DNA of 64,000 bases from Aurantiacibacter poecillastricola (GCF_030730945.1 NZ_JAVAMS010000001.1:992001-1056000); one strand, 5' to 3'. Positions 52,490-61,661 are shown, numbered from the stretch's first letter. Notes: generated by a model not told the origin, from the sequence alone. Translations and numbers: made by a program.

Positions 52490-52518
52490 CGTCAGCCCTG
52501 CCCGTCCAATAATTCAAA

Positions 52519-52602
52519 CCTGTCTGTCCGCTTACCACCCTAATTCGGTCGATCACGCCATTCTAACGCCGCCTCAAAGCGGCCGACCGAATAGGTCGGT
52601 CG
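52519..52602. other. Class-2 repeat h and hairpin downstream of the integrase
   Basis: GTCCGCTTACCACCCTAATT (52526-52545) is followed by CGACCGA (52584-52590) / TCGGTCG (52596-52602), a 7-bp hairpin just beyond the integrase stop on the minus strand. The integrase remnant at 45264 has a similar GC hairpin in the same position. Confidence 0.55.
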
Positions 52603-52613
52603 ACCGCCTCTGA

Positions 52614-53246
52614 TCAAATCTCAGTCCGCTCTGCCAGCAGCAGGGCGTCTTCTACATCGACGCCCAGATATCGAACCGTGTTCTCGATCTTGGTGTGGCC
52701 GAGCAAGATCTGAATTGCCCGGATGTTGCCAGTGGCCCGGTAGATCATCGCAGCCTTAGTCCGCCGCAGCGAGTGCGTGCCGTACTCAGCCTTGCGCAAG
52801 CCGATGGCTGTCACCCACTCGTCGACCAGGCGGGCGTACTGGCGCGTGCTCATATGACCTTGGTGATCAACGCGGCTAGGGAAAAGATAATCATGAGCCG
52901 AACCGCCACGTCGCTCCAGCCAGGCAATCAGAGTTCCACGAACATCCGCTGTCAGTTCGAACTGGACGGGACGGTTGGTCTTTTGTTGTATGACAATGGC
53001 GCGACTGCGAATGTCCGCCCCAGCGACGACATCGCCGATCTTGATTTTGACGAGATCACAGCCACGCAGCTTGCTGTCGATCGCGAGGTCGAAGAGAGCT
53101 TTGTCTCGCAAACGCCCTTCGCGATCTAGGTGAAAGCGGATCGCCCAAATTTGCTTCTGTGTCAGAGGTCGCTTGGTGCCGACGTTCTTGCCAGCGTTCC
53201 AGGCGGCGCGAGCTTGTATGGCGGGGTCAAATCGAGAGTATCCCAT
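52614..53246 (-). CDS. Small tyrosine recombinase/integrase
   Basis: 210-aa site-specific recombinase consisting almost only of the catalytic domain. Arg box ALFDLAIDSKLRGCDLVKIKIGD (Arg near 88), Lys in QQKTNRPVQF, HSLRRTKAAMIYRATGN (His, Arg) and Tyr in NTVRYLGVDVED near 196. The N-terminal SAM-like arm is reduced. Not an integron IntI (no extra domain, shorter). Stand-alone members occur on sphingomonad plasmids and islands; target site unknown. Intact. Confidence 0.9.
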   Translation of the reverse strand: MGYSRFDPAIQARAAWNAGKNVGTKRPLTQKQIWAIRFHLDREGRLRDKALFDLAIDSKLRGCDLVKIKIGDVVAGADIRSRAIVIQQKTNRPVQFELTADVRGTLIAWLERRGGSAHDYLFPSRVDHQGHMSTRQYARLVDEWVTAIGLRKAEYGTHSLRRTKAAMIYRATGNIRAIQILLGHTKIENTVRYLGVDVEDALLLAERTEI

Positions 53247-53317
53247 TGTTCATCTCCTCGGCCGTCATTGGCCAAGCAGGGAACGCTGAAAGAGGAGGCT
53301 TCTGGGCCGCTTGCGGA

Positions 53318-53664
53318 CTATCCGCTGTGGGGTCTGCGGCGCATGAAGCTGCCGTTGCCTTCGTGGTGCGCCACCAGTGCAGCAGCAATTGCACCTGCCC
53401 AGACCAACGGTTCGGCACCAGGGACGGCCAGGGCTGCTACCCCCAGTAAAGCACCTATGCCGCCGCCTAGTGCACCTTTGCCAAAAATATCTTTCGCAGA
53501 TTCGGTACCGGCGCCATCGGTGGTAGTGGTCTGGCTGTCTTTACGCGCGACCACTGAAATATTGTCATAGCCTGCCCAGCTGTTCTCAAATCGCGAATAG
53601 CGCGATCTGCCGCGTCGAGTGTATCGAAAACCGCAGAACTGAGATTGCAGTTATGCTTGGTCAT
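53318..53664 (-). pseudogene. General-stress-protein-17M-like gene with a frameshift
   Basis: N-terminal half in one frame (SSAVFDTLDAADRAIRDL) and C-terminal half in another (SWAGYDNISVVARKDSQ...GALGGGIGALLGVAALAVPGAEPLVWAGAIAAALVAHHEG). Together they make one typical protein with a Gly/Ala hairpin. The shift lies near 53588 (GATTTGAGAAC), explained by a one-base deletion. The 3' end runs into a partial dispersed-repeat sequence (53301-53340, GGGCCGCTTGCGGAC). Confidence 0.72.
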
Positions 53665-54000
53665 GCCTTAAGGGACTCTAGTCGAATGAATGGCAAATCA
53701 TCGCCGTTGCGCTTCTTCCTTTCCGTCCAGTACATCTCGCCCACTGGAGTGGTGCGAAGATAAGGCGACCCTGATGCTGATCGGTACACAGCGCGGGTTG
53801 CGAGAGGATCTTTCGCTCTTAAAGGCCTGTGAACGCCGGCCGACACAACTAGTGCTGATTATCGATGAATTTTCACTAATAGTTTTTTACCGCTCCACTC
53901 GCGGGGCTCCGGCAAAATCTCCATTGACCGGTTTAGCATCGGACTTCGAACTTGAATTCGACAGTTGTCTTTTATCCTGCCGGACTGCTAGCGACGCGGC
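53665..54000. other. 336-bp region without a convincing gene
   Basis: A 61-codon minus-strand frame (53661-53846) is open but has no recognisable domain. The right half is low in GC with T-runs near 53884 (TTTTTTACC). Nothing else seen. Confidence 0.4.
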
Positions 54001-54474
54001 ATGGTCCCCGGCACTTTTGAACCGTTCCATATCACGTGGATTGAAGCACTACTGCGGATGGGAACCGCGTTCGTCCTTCCTCTTGCGATCGGAATCGAGC
54101 GTTTTTATCATAAGAAACCAATCGATTTCAGGCCATTCGTCATTGTCTCACTAGCTGCGTGTTCACTATCGTTGGCCGCGCTTGAAATCGCGCATAGGAC
54201 TTTCGAAGACCAAATTTCCATCGACCCAACTCGCGTATTTGCGGGCGTCATCACCGGCATTGGCTTTCTTGGTGCTGGAGCAATGTTCCGGGATGGCGGA
54301 TTCGTCAAAGGCGGTGGGTCCGCAGCTTCAATCCTTGCAGCGGGAGCTATCGGCATCGTGTCCGGTGTCGGACTTATCTGGCTAGCAGTCATGACCTGCG
54401 TCCCGATAATATTGATGCTAATTCTTACGAGAAATATGACTGATAGATATGACGCCGGGGACAGGCAAGAGTAG
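54001..54474 (+). CDS. MgtC/SapB-family membrane protein
   Basis: 157 aa, four helices, covering the MgtC membrane domain: LLRMGTAFVLPLAIGIERF, FRPFVIVSLAACSLSLAAL, IDPTRVFAGVITGIGFLGAGAMFRDGG and ASILAAGAIGIVSGVGL. In pathogens MgtC inhibits the ATP synthase and supports low-Mg growth; membrane-domain-only homologs are of unknown role. Lower GC than neighbours. Confidence 0.85.
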   Translation: MVPGTFEPFHITWIEALLRMGTAFVLPLAIGIERFYHKKPIDFRPFVIVSLAACSLSLAALEIAHRTFEDQISIDPTRVFAGVITGIGFLGAGAMFRDGGFVKGGGSAASILAAGAIGIVSGVGLIWLAVMTCVPIILMLILTRNMTDRYDAGDRQE

Positions 54475-54722
54475 CTAAATCTACCCTGCAAACCCAAACA
54501 TAGCTTACCCACATGGCTAGATCGCTAGTGCGTGGACCTACTACAAACGCTTTGTCCGTGAGAGTGGTATTCTTAAATTCCGCATGGAAGCGGTTAACGC
54601 TAGAAATACTGAAACCGCCGGCATCTAACCGCACCGACCAGCAGCGCGAAGCTCGATTTTACCACTTGGCGACTGAGGTCCGTCCACACAGGAAACGGAG
54701 GGGCAAAAAAGAGGATAAACTC

Positions 54723-55970
54723 ATGCGGCAACTTACGATTACAATCCCGCCTAAGGAGCTGCCCAAGGTCGAGCGTGCCGCCAATGACAATGACGGCACC
54801 ATAATCGCGCAGATCGATGTCCGGCGTGACGGACAAGACCGGGCGATGCTCTTGTGCGTTATACCCAACGCGCGCATCGAAGGGTTTTTCGCAGACGTCG
54901 AGAATGTCGACGAACTCTATGCGACTTTCGCGCCGCAAGGCGTATTATCTCTGGAGCCGCCGGCGGATGAACCTGAAAATCAGGTTACCGATGTTCAGCC
55001 TCGCAGTCCGCTCGAAATCTATCTCTCTGGCCTGCAGAGCATCGGCGCGTGGAAGGGCTTCCTAGCATATTCGGCCCTAGGCGGTGTCGTCGTCTGGATC
55101 GCGCTGTTTACGGAAAGCGTCTTTCTCCTCGTCGCTGCCATGCTGATCGCGCCGTTTGCCGGCCCAGCTATGACCACGGCCATGGCTACCGCCCGGGGCG
55201 ATGCCTATCTGCTTCGCCGTTCGCTCCTCCGTTATGTTGCTGCGGTAGCCACCACAATCGCGACCGCTTTCGTATTGAGCCTGATATTTCAGCAGGAAAT
55301 AGCCACGACCATGATGGGCGAAGTCAGTATGCGCTCGGCAGTTTCAGTCCTATTGCCGCTGGCAGCGGGGGCGGCGGGCGCAGTGAACCTTGCGCAGTCG
55401 AACCGCAGCAGTCTTGTGAGCAGTGCAGCCACCGGCATGCTCGTCGCTGCTGCCCTCGCACCGCCGGCCGGGCTCGTAGGCATGGGATTAGCAATAGGTC
55501 AAATGGACATCGTTGTTTCGAGCCTGTGGGCGCTGGCGATACAGATCGTGGGAATAAACATAGCGGGCTTTGTGGTGTTCAGGCTTTACGGAGTAACTAC
55601 CAAGGGAGTGCGCTACCCCCGCGGCAAATCCGTTATCACCTATGTTGCCCTATCGCTGTCGCTCTTGGCCGGAACGGCGTTGCTGTACCTGCAATTTTCC
55701 ACGCCTCAGCAATTCCAACAGTCCTCACTTGCCCAGCGGATTACGGCTGCAGCACAGGAGCGCATAGAAGAGCGCGAGGACCTAGATCTCATATTCGCCA
55801 AAGCCGAGTTCAGCAGGGCCATGAGCGCGGGCGACAATCCGGTTCTCGTTACTTTGCACGTCGAAGGGAGCCTGAGTGATGCGGAGAATAAGTTGCTTGC
55901 AGATCGAATTGGCGATCGCCTCGAAGAAGAATTTGGCGTCGTCGCTTTGGTGCAATTGGTAATCGTCTAG
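54723..55970 (+). CDS. DUF389 membrane protein
   Basis: 415 aa. N-terminal cytosolic part (MRQLTITIPPKELPKVERAANDN...), then DUF389 membrane core: GVVVWIALFTESVFLLVAAMLIAPFAGPAMTTAMATARGD, SSAATGMLVAAALAPPAGLVGMGLAIGQ and GINIAGFVVFRLYG; C-terminal soluble tail. ATG 54723 follows a GAGGA site; the frame is open to 54513 but without support. Function unknown. Confidence 0.87.
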   Translation: MRQLTITIPPKELPKVERAANDNDGTIIAQIDVRRDGQDRAMLLCVIPNARIEGFFADVENVDELYATFAPQGVLSLEPPADEPENQVTDVQPRSPLEIYLSGLQSIGAWKGFLAYSALGGVVVWIALFTESVFLLVAAMLIAPFAGPAMTTAMATARGDAYLLRRSLLRYVAAVATTIATAFVLSLIFQQEIATTMMGEVSMRSAVSVLLPLAAGAAGAVNLAQSNRSSLVSSAATGMLVAAALAPPAGLVGMGLAIGQMDIVVSSLWALAIQIVGINIAGFVVFRLYGVTTKGVRYPRGKSVITYVALSLSLLAGTALLYLQFSTPQQFQQSSLAQRITAAAQERIEEREDLDLIFAKAEFSRAMSAGDNPVLVTLHVEGSLSDAENKLLADRIGDRLEEEFGVVALVQLVIV

Positions 55971-56308
55971 AACTCGATAGGAGAAAGAACTCAAGGCATT
56001 CTGAACTCAGCTTTGTCCGGCTATCCGCTCTTTGAAGTTGGTATTTTTTGAGTATTCGAAAATAGGACCGATAGGCCTCGCTTGATGCATTAAATACAAC
56101 AGCAACTACGGAGATAGTGATGCTATGCGGGAAACGTTCTTCAATGAAGTTTTTCCACAATCGCCATGCCATCCCAGCATATCGGCATTTTCAATCATAC
56201 GGTTGATTTCCTTGGGATCAAATTTCTCGAAACCAAACAGTCCGCTTAGCGATTATCTAACCACAAGCTACCGTGAGCTGTCATTGGCCAGCAAAAAGGA
56301 GACGTACT
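55971..56308. other. 338-bp low-GC region without a convincing gene
   Basis: Short frames on both strands lack recognisable features. AAGGAG at 56296-56301 belongs to the next gene. Confidence 0.4.
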
Positions 56309-56806
56309 GTGTCTGCCCCGAAAAACCTCGAAGATTGCTACAAGGAAGAATTAGCCGACAACTGGTCTGCAAATGATCAAATGTCGAAAATGGTCAGCCA
56401 ACTGGCTGACAAGGCTAGTGATGCCAAGCTCAAGGAACGCCTCAGCAAGGCCGCCGAAGGTATTAAGGACCATACCGCAACCTTGAAGGATTTGCTGAAG
56501 GATTGCGGCGAGAGCGAGAAAGAGCATTGCAAGGGCATGGAAGGCCTCGTCAAGGAGGCGAAGAAGCATGTCATCGAAGCGGATATCGACGATGATGACG
56601 TGCGCGACGTCGTCATCGTGGCGCAGTATCAGCGCATGTGCCATTACGGTATTTGCGGCTTCGGAACTGCCAAGGCGTTTGCCAAAGCACTCGGCAAGGA
56701 TGACCACGTTGCCAAGCTCGACGCGATTACGGCCGATATCTACGGCGCGGACGAGAACATGACCGATCTGGCGGAACGATCGGTCAATCTCCAAGCCAAG
56801 GGCTGA
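56309..56806 (+). CDS. DUF892 (YciE/YciF-type) ferritin-like protein
   Basis: 165-aa four-helix protein of the YciF/DUF892 family: NLEDCYKEELADNWSANDQM, LKERLSKAAEGIKDHTATLKDLLKDC, CKGMEGLVKEAKKHVIEAD, and VIVAQYQRMCHYGICGFGTAKAFAKALG. Glu/His positions on the helices would form a diiron site. Family members are induced by osmotic and oxidative stress. GTG 56309 has AAGGAG eight bases upstream. It directly precedes the glycosyltransferase cassette. Confidence 0.86.
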   Translation: MSAPKNLEDCYKEELADNWSANDQMSKMVSQLADKASDAKLKERLSKAAEGIKDHTATLKDLLKDCGESEKEHCKGMEGLVKEAKKHVIEADIDDDDVRDVVIVAQYQRMCHYGICGFGTAKAFAKALGKDDHVAKLDAITADIYGADENMTDLAERSVNLQAKG

Positions 56807-56807
56807 C

Positions 56808-57938
56808 ATGACGATGGGTGCCGGCCCCTTGACCAAGCGGGTCGGCAGCCAACGCATTCGCACCTCGTCGATCATCGATGAAGCGGTTGCCGGGTTGCCG
56901 TTCAAGAACCAGATTTCTGTCGGGACGGTTGCCTCGTCACTCCCCGCAGAAGCGGATTTCGCTATCTGCGTTCCCGCCCGGAACGAGGAGCATATCCTGC
57001 CCGCCTCTCTGGCCTCACTCATCGATACGGTTGAGCGCAGCGGCACGGCTGGGACAATTGTCCTGCTGATCAACAACAGCGCAGACCGTTCTTGGCAGGT
57101 CGCCTCCAGCATGCTCGAGGCTTCGGGATGCAACTATCTGCTCGTCAAGGTTTCGCTGCGGCCAGCCGTCGCCGATGCACCGCACGCACGCCGTATCGCG
57201 CTTGATATCGGGGCGCTACTCGTTCCGGATGGCGCGCTACTCACAACCGATGCCGACACCCTTGTTGCTCCGAATTGGGCGGCGGCGAACCTTCGGCATA
57301 TTCGCGATGGTACCGATCTGGTGTGCGGCACCGTTTCGATCGACCCGCAAGAATATACTGGCCTGCCCCACTCCGTTCGGCGTTGCGGGGAGGTTGAAGC
57401 AGCTTACTCGGCAGAGCTTGAACAGCTGTGGCAGCGTTGGACCGGCGGGGATGCGCCGAGTTTCCAGATCGCCGCGATGGGTGCCAGCTTAGCGCTGCCG
57501 ACTGCGCGCTATCGTGGTATCGGCGGTATGCCGATACCACCTGTTGCCGAGGACAAGGCGCTGGCCAGTCTGGCCCGGCGCCGTGACTGGTCCATCAAGG
57601 TAGCGAGCGACGTGACGGCCAATACATCGGGACGACTTTTTGCGCGCGCTGCTGGCGGGATGGGCGATGCATTGCGCGACCGGGCCACGCACAACGATCC
57701 TTACTGCGATGAGCAGCTGGTGCCGCTCGCCCTGCTGCAACGCCTTGCGGATGTCTGGAATGGTTTGCAGTTCGGCACGGGGAGATACGCGCAGTTCCAG
57801 GACGCAATAGCGCGCGATCCTGCGTTGCAGCATCGCCGGATGCGCATGTCTCAGGTCATGGTCAACCTGTCCAATGCTGGAAAGGAGACACTGGATGACA
57901 CAACGAGTGCGCTTCGCGCAGGGGGTGTCAGAGCGTGA
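56808..57938 (+). CDS. Family-2 glycosyltransferase
   Basis: 376-aa GT-A-type enzyme. FAICVPARNEEHILPASLASLI near residue 50 is the nucleotide-sugar site, the DXD-like motif is TTDADTLVAPNW near 146, and the acceptor/base region is GIGGMPIPPVAEDKAL near 237. No membrane helices. It starts 2 nt after the DUF892 stop and leads a cassette with acyl-CoA dehydrogenase-like, PIG-L and methyltransferase genes. Confidence 0.86.
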   Translation: MTMGAGPLTKRVGSQRIRTSSIIDEAVAGLPFKNQISVGTVASSLPAEADFAICVPARNEEHILPASLASLIDTVERSGTAGTIVLLINNSADRSWQVASSMLEASGCNYLLVKVSLRPAVADAPHARRIALDIGALLVPDGALLTTDADTLVAPNWAAANLRHIRDGTDLVCGTVSIDPQEYTGLPHSVRRCGEVEAAYSAELEQLWQRWTGGDAPSFQIAAMGASLALPTARYRGIGGMPIPPVAEDKALASLARRRDWSIKVASDVTANTSGRLFARAAGGMGDALRDRATHNDPYCDEQLVPLALLQRLADVWNGLQFGTGRYAQFQDAIARDPALQHRRMRMSQVMVNLSNAGKETLDDTTSALRAGGVRA

Positions 57939-58074
57939 CTGACCGTTTGGCAAGACCCGGTATCAATCGAGCAATATTCTCTTCGCGGACTGGGCAACTC
58001 CAGTCCGCTGCCGAAGAGCAGGCACCCCGACGCCAAAGCACGTCTGCATGGATGCGTCCATACCGGGCCACTGC

Positions 58075-59175
58075 ATGATAGCGCCCCGGCCTGATCCTCG
58101 TAAGGAAATGCTCGCTGCCATTGCCGCCCGCGCGGCGGCCAGTGACCGGATGGGTGGTGACCTCTCCCACGATGTCGCGGCGCTCCACGATGCTGGGTGG
58201 CTTGCCTCCTGCCTCCCGCTTGAGCACGGCGGACAGGGCTGGGGTTGCGCGCCGGAAGGGGTGGCGGGGGCATTCGAAGCCTTGCGTGATCTTGGACGGG
58301 CCAATCTCTCGGTCGCGCGGTTGTTCGAAGGCCATATGAACGCGGTAAAGCTGGTGGCGCTTTATGGCCGGGAGGACACGCAGCAGCGTCTCGCGCACAG
58401 TGTTCATGCAGGCGAGCTGCTCGGCGTATGGGGTGCGGACGATCCAGCAAGCCCGCTGACACTCTCGAACCAACCCGCAGGCATTGTACTGGGGGGCGCC
58501 AAACGCTTCGCATCGGGCCTCGGCCTCGTTCGCCACGCGGTGGTGGCGATCAATGGAGAGCAGGGCGTCTTGCTCGCACTCGCCCCGGCCAACGATCCTT
58601 CGCGCTGCGATCCTTCCGGCTGGAACGTCTCGGGGATGCGCGCCACGCGATCTGGGTGTTACGATTTTACCGGGGGCGAACTTGCAGACGATGCCGTGCT
58701 CGGCGAACTGGGGGATTATGCCCGCGAGCCGCATTTCGAGGGCGGGATCTGGCGCTATTGCGCTGCACATTGTGGCGGTGCCGAGGCGCTGTTCGCGCAT
58801 TTCCGCGAAGCCTTGCAGGAGCGCGGCAGGATCGAGGATCCTCACCAGTTCGACCGTATCGCGACTGGCGCTATCGCGCTCGAAACCATGCGGCTGTGGC
58901 TGTGGCGAGCAGCAAGAGCGGTAGAGACGCGCGATGCGAAGCCCGACACCGCCACCCTCTCGCTACTGGCGCGGCAGGTGACCGAGGACAATTGCCGCAC
59001 TGTGCTGGCGCTGGTCGAGCGCGGGCTGGGGATGGCAGCGCACGAGGAAGGCACCGCGATCGAACGGATCCGCCGCGATCTGGGGCTGTTCCTGTGCCAG
59101 GCGCAGCCTGATGCCAAGCGTCAGCGCGCCGCGCGGGCTCTGGCCGGGCGCGGGTTGCGGGCAGAAGATCTGTGA
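58075..59175 (+). CDS. Acyl-CoA dehydrogenase-like flavoprotein
   Basis: 366 aa with the acyl-CoA dehydrogenase fold: N-terminal helical domain (HDVAALHDAGWLASCLPLEHGGQGWG), middle beta domain (LGVWGADDPASPLTL...GAKRFASGLGLVRHAVVAI) and C-terminal helices. Several conserved FAD/CoA residues look changed, and substrate helices are short, so a true acyl-CoA substrate is doubtful. ATG 58075 is used. It starts 136 nt after the glycosyltransferase; the PIG-L start overlaps its stop (GTGA). Confidence 0.82.
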   Translation: MIAPRPDPRKEMLAAIAARAAASDRMGGDLSHDVAALHDAGWLASCLPLEHGGQGWGCAPEGVAGAFEALRDLGRANLSVARLFEGHMNAVKLVALYGREDTQQRLAHSVHAGELLGVWGADDPASPLTLSNQPAGIVLGGAKRFASGLGLVRHAVVAINGEQGVLLALAPANDPSRCDPSGWNVSGMRATRSGCYDFTGGELADDAVLGELGDYAREPHFEGGIWRYCAAHCGGAEALFAHFREALQERGRIEDPHQFDRIATGAIALETMRLWLWRAARAVETRDAKPDTATLSLLARQVTEDNCRTVLALVERGLGMAAHEEGTAIERIRRDLGLFLCQAQPDAKRQRAARALAGRGLRAEDL

Positions 59176-59894
59176 GCGTTCCTGTCATCGCGCAAGGCAG
59201 CGTGCTTCGCGCTGCGGAAGGCGCGGCCGCGATCCAACTGGACGAGCTGTCGCCGCCCGGCGGGCTGCTGCTGGTGATGCCGCATCCCGACGACGAGACG
59301 CTTGGTTGCGGTCAGGCTCTGGCCGCAGCGGCCGATGCGGGGCGAACGATCGGGGTGGTGCTGGTGACCAATGGCGAGGGTTCGCACCCCGGCTGCGATC
59401 GCGCCAAGCTGGTTGCAATGCGCCGCGCCGAGCTGGAGGAAGCGCTATCGAGCCTCGCCCTGCGGCGTCCGGCCGCAGTTCATGCGCTTGGACTGCTCGA
59501 CAGGCAAAGTCGCCAAGGCGATCTCACCGACGCGGGCCAAGAGGCGCTGTTCGCCTTTGCAAACATCATCGATCCGCAGGCGATCTGGACCACCTCCTAT
59601 CTCGATCCGCATTGTGATCACATCACCGCGCATGCGATCGCGCGCGATCTGGCACAGCATTACCGGGCACCGCTGTGGAGCGCGCCGATCTGGGGGCGCT
59701 TTGGCGAACGACGGCTGCCCGAGACCGAGCTTCGCCTGTTTGAAGCGCCTTCGCTGGCAGAGCGCAAGCGGCTTGCGCTTTCGGCCTACCGGTCGCAATT
59801 CACCGACCTCATCGACGACCCGGAGGCCTTTATGATGCCCGCACCGCTGCTGGCGCATTTCGCCGCGCATCCGGAGATATTCCACCGTGACTGA
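59172..59894 (+). CDS. PIG-L family (LmbE-like) deacetylase
   Basis: 240-aa zinc-dependent N-deacetylase of the PIG-L/MshB fold. Motifs: LLVMPHPDDETLGCGQALA (zinc His, Asp), VTNGEGSHPG, and SYLDPHCDHITAHAIA. It would remove acetyl groups from GlcNAc-type sugars, consistent with the glycosyltransferase two genes upstream. GTG start overlaps the preceding stop; its end overlaps the methyltransferase start by 8 nt. Confidence 0.9.
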   Translation: MSVPVIAQGSVLRAAEGAAAIQLDELSPPGGLLLVMPHPDDETLGCGQALAAAADAGRTIGVVLVTNGEGSHPGCDRAKLVAMRRAELEEALSSLALRRPAAVHALGLLDRQSRQGDLTDAGQEALFAFANIIDPQAIWTTSYLDPHCDHITAHAIARDLAQHYRAPLWSAPIWGRFGERRLPETELRLFEAPSLAERKRLALSAYRSQFTDLIDDPEAFMMPAPLLAHFAAHPEIFHRD

Positions 59895-60471
59895 GGCACC
59901 CAGCGAGCGGCAGGCACGCTTCGACCAGTTGTTCGCCGAAAACCCCGACCCCTGGGACATCGACACCAGCGACTATGAACGCGGCAAGCGGGAGGCTGTG
60001 CTCGCCGCACTGGCCAAGCGGCGCTTTGCACGCATGTTGGAAGTGGGATGCGCGGGAGGGGCGCTGACCGAACGCCTGGCGGAACTTGCCAGTTCGATAG
60101 TGGCACTGGATGTCTCGACAAAGGCGATCGATTTGGCGGCCAGGAGGCTACCTCGGTGCGACAGTGTCGAGTTCGTTGTCGCCGAAGTGCCCGATTATTG
60201 GCCAGCGGGGCAGTTCGACGCGGTGATCCTGTCAGAAGTTCTCTATTTTCTCAGCGTCGGGGAAATTCGCCAGGTCTCGCAGCTTGCCCATGAAAGCTTG
60301 ACCGGGAACGGGCTGTGTCTGCTGGTCAACTGGATCGGCCAAAACGATTTACCGGTCGATGGTGACACAGCGGTCAAACTGTTTCTCGACACCGCGCCCT
60401 GGCAGGTGGCCAAAGCGCGGCGCGAGGAGTTCTACCGGCTCGATCTGCTCGAGCGGACGCCCGGCGACTAG
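59887..60471 (+). CDS. NodS-like SAM-dependent methyltransferase
   Basis: 194-aa class-I methyltransferase: FDQLFAENPDPWDIDTSDYERGKREAVLAAL at the start (as in NodS/SAM families), SAM-binding MLEVGCAGGALTERLAE, then IVALDVSTKAIDLAARR and FDAVILSEVLYFL. NodS N-methylates a deacetylated chitooligosaccharide amine, which would be the logical step after the PIG-L deacetylase. GTG start within the PIG-L end; converges with the alcohol dehydrogenase (4-nt overlap). Confidence 0.88.
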   Translation: MTEAPSERQARFDQLFAENPDPWDIDTSDYERGKREAVLAALAKRRFARMLEVGCAGGALTERLAELASSIVALDVSTKAIDLAARRLPRCDSVEFVVAEVPDYWPAGQFDAVILSEVLYFLSVGEIRQVSQLAHESLTGNGLCLLVNWIGQNDLPVDGDTAVKLFLDTAPWQVAKARREEFYRLDLLERTPGD

Positions 60472-61661
60472 TTCGCCGCAGGCATGTCCATACCCGGCTT
60501 GAGCACCACCTTGGTCCAGCTGTCTTGCTCGGTGCGGAAACATTCGTAGCCGCGGGCTGCATCCTCGAGCGGGAGGCGATGCGAGATCAGGAAGGTGGTG
60601 TCGAGCGTGCCGTCTTCGATCTTCTCGAGCAGATCATTGGTGTAGCGCTGAACATGGGTCTGGCCGCTGCGGATCTGGAGACCTTTCTCCATCAGCGCAC
60701 CCAGCGGGAATTTATCGGTCATCCCGCCATAGACGCCGGGTATGGAAACGCGCCCACCGGGCCGGACCGCAAGGATCGCCTGCTTCAGCGCACTGGCGCG
60801 ATCGGCACCCATGCCGACCTTCTGCTTCACAACATCAACCAAGTTGTCGACCGCGAAGCCGTGGGTTTCCATCCCGACAGCATCGATCACCGCGTCGACA
60901 CCAATCCCGCCCGACATTTCGATCAGCGCTTCGCGGACGTTCGTCTTGCGGAAATCGATCACCTCAGCACCAAGCTGTTTGGCCAGCGCGAGGCGGTTGG
61001 GATAATGGTCGATGGCGATCACCTTGCTTGCGCCCATCACGATCGCGGACTGGATCGCGAACAGGCCGACGGGCCCACAGCCCCAGACCGCGACGGTATC
61101 GTCGGGCTGGATTTCGGCGTTTTCCGCCGCCATCCACCCGGTGGGTAGGATGTCGGAAAGGAACAGCACCTTGTCATCGTCAAGATGGTCGGGGACCACG
61201 ATCGGGCCGACATCGGAATAGGGCACGCGGACATATTCCGCCTGACCGCCCCAGTAGCCGCCGGTCATGTGCGAATATCCGAACAGCGCCGCCATGGAGT
61301 GACCGTAGAGCTTGGCCGACATATCCTGCTTTTCTGCCGGATTGGAATTTTCGCAGGCCGAGAACTGCTGGATCTGGCAATGGAAGCAGCCGCCGCAGCT
61401 GATGGTGAAGGGCACCACGACGCGCTGGCCTTTCTTGAGCGTGCTGTCGCTGCCGGTTTCGACCACGCGGCCCATGAATTCATGGCCCAGCACGTCGCCG
61501 GGAAGTACGGAGGGAATAACCCCGTCGTAAAGGTGGAGGTCGCTGCCGCAGATCGCGGTGGAGGTAACCTCGATGATCGCATCACGCGAATTGATGATTT
61601 CGGGATCGTCGACGGTGTCGACCCGGACGTCGTGCGTCCCGTGCCAAGTGAGGGCTCTCAT
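60468..61661 (-). CDS. Zinc-dependent alcohol dehydrogenase (formaldehyde/threonine dehydrogenase-like)
   Basis: 397-aa MDR enzyme. Catalytic zinc site: AICGSDLHLYDG (Cys near 38), PGDVLGHEFMGRVVE (His/Glu near 60). Structural zinc: four-Cys cluster ISCGGCFHCQIQQFSAC near 89-103. NAD-binding GCGPVGLFAIQSAIVMGA near 195. Relatives act on formaldehyde-glutathione or other alcohols; substrate unknown. Coupled by ATGA to the SRPBCC gene in an operon with catalase. Confidence 0.9.
   Translation of the reverse strand: MRALTWHGTHDVRVDTVDDPEIINSRDAIIEVTSTAICGSDLHLYDGVIPSVLPGDVLGHEFMGRVVETGSDSTLKKGQRVVVPFTISCGGCFHCQIQQFSACENSNPAEKQDMSAKLYGHSMAALFGYSHMTGGYWGGQAEYVRVPYSDVGPIVVPDHLDDDKVLFLSDILPTGWMAAENAEIQPDDTVAVWGCGPVGLFAIQSAIVMGASKVIAIDHYPNRLALAKQLGAEVIDFRKTNVREALIEMSGGIGVDAVIDAVGMETHGFAVDNLVDVVKQKVGMGADRASALKQAILAVRPGGRVSIPGVYGGMTDKFPLGALMEKGLQIRSGQTHVQRYTNDLLEKIEDGTLDTTFLISHRLPLEDAARGYECFRTEQDSWTKVVLKPGMDMPAAN

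Noticed and set aside
53661..53846. 61-codon minus-strand frame
   Set aside because: Short, no motif and no convincing start.
55849..56172. 107-codon minus-strand frame after the DUF389 gene
   Set aside because: Overlaps the DUF389 coding end; only the first 40 residues look protein-like and no family fits.
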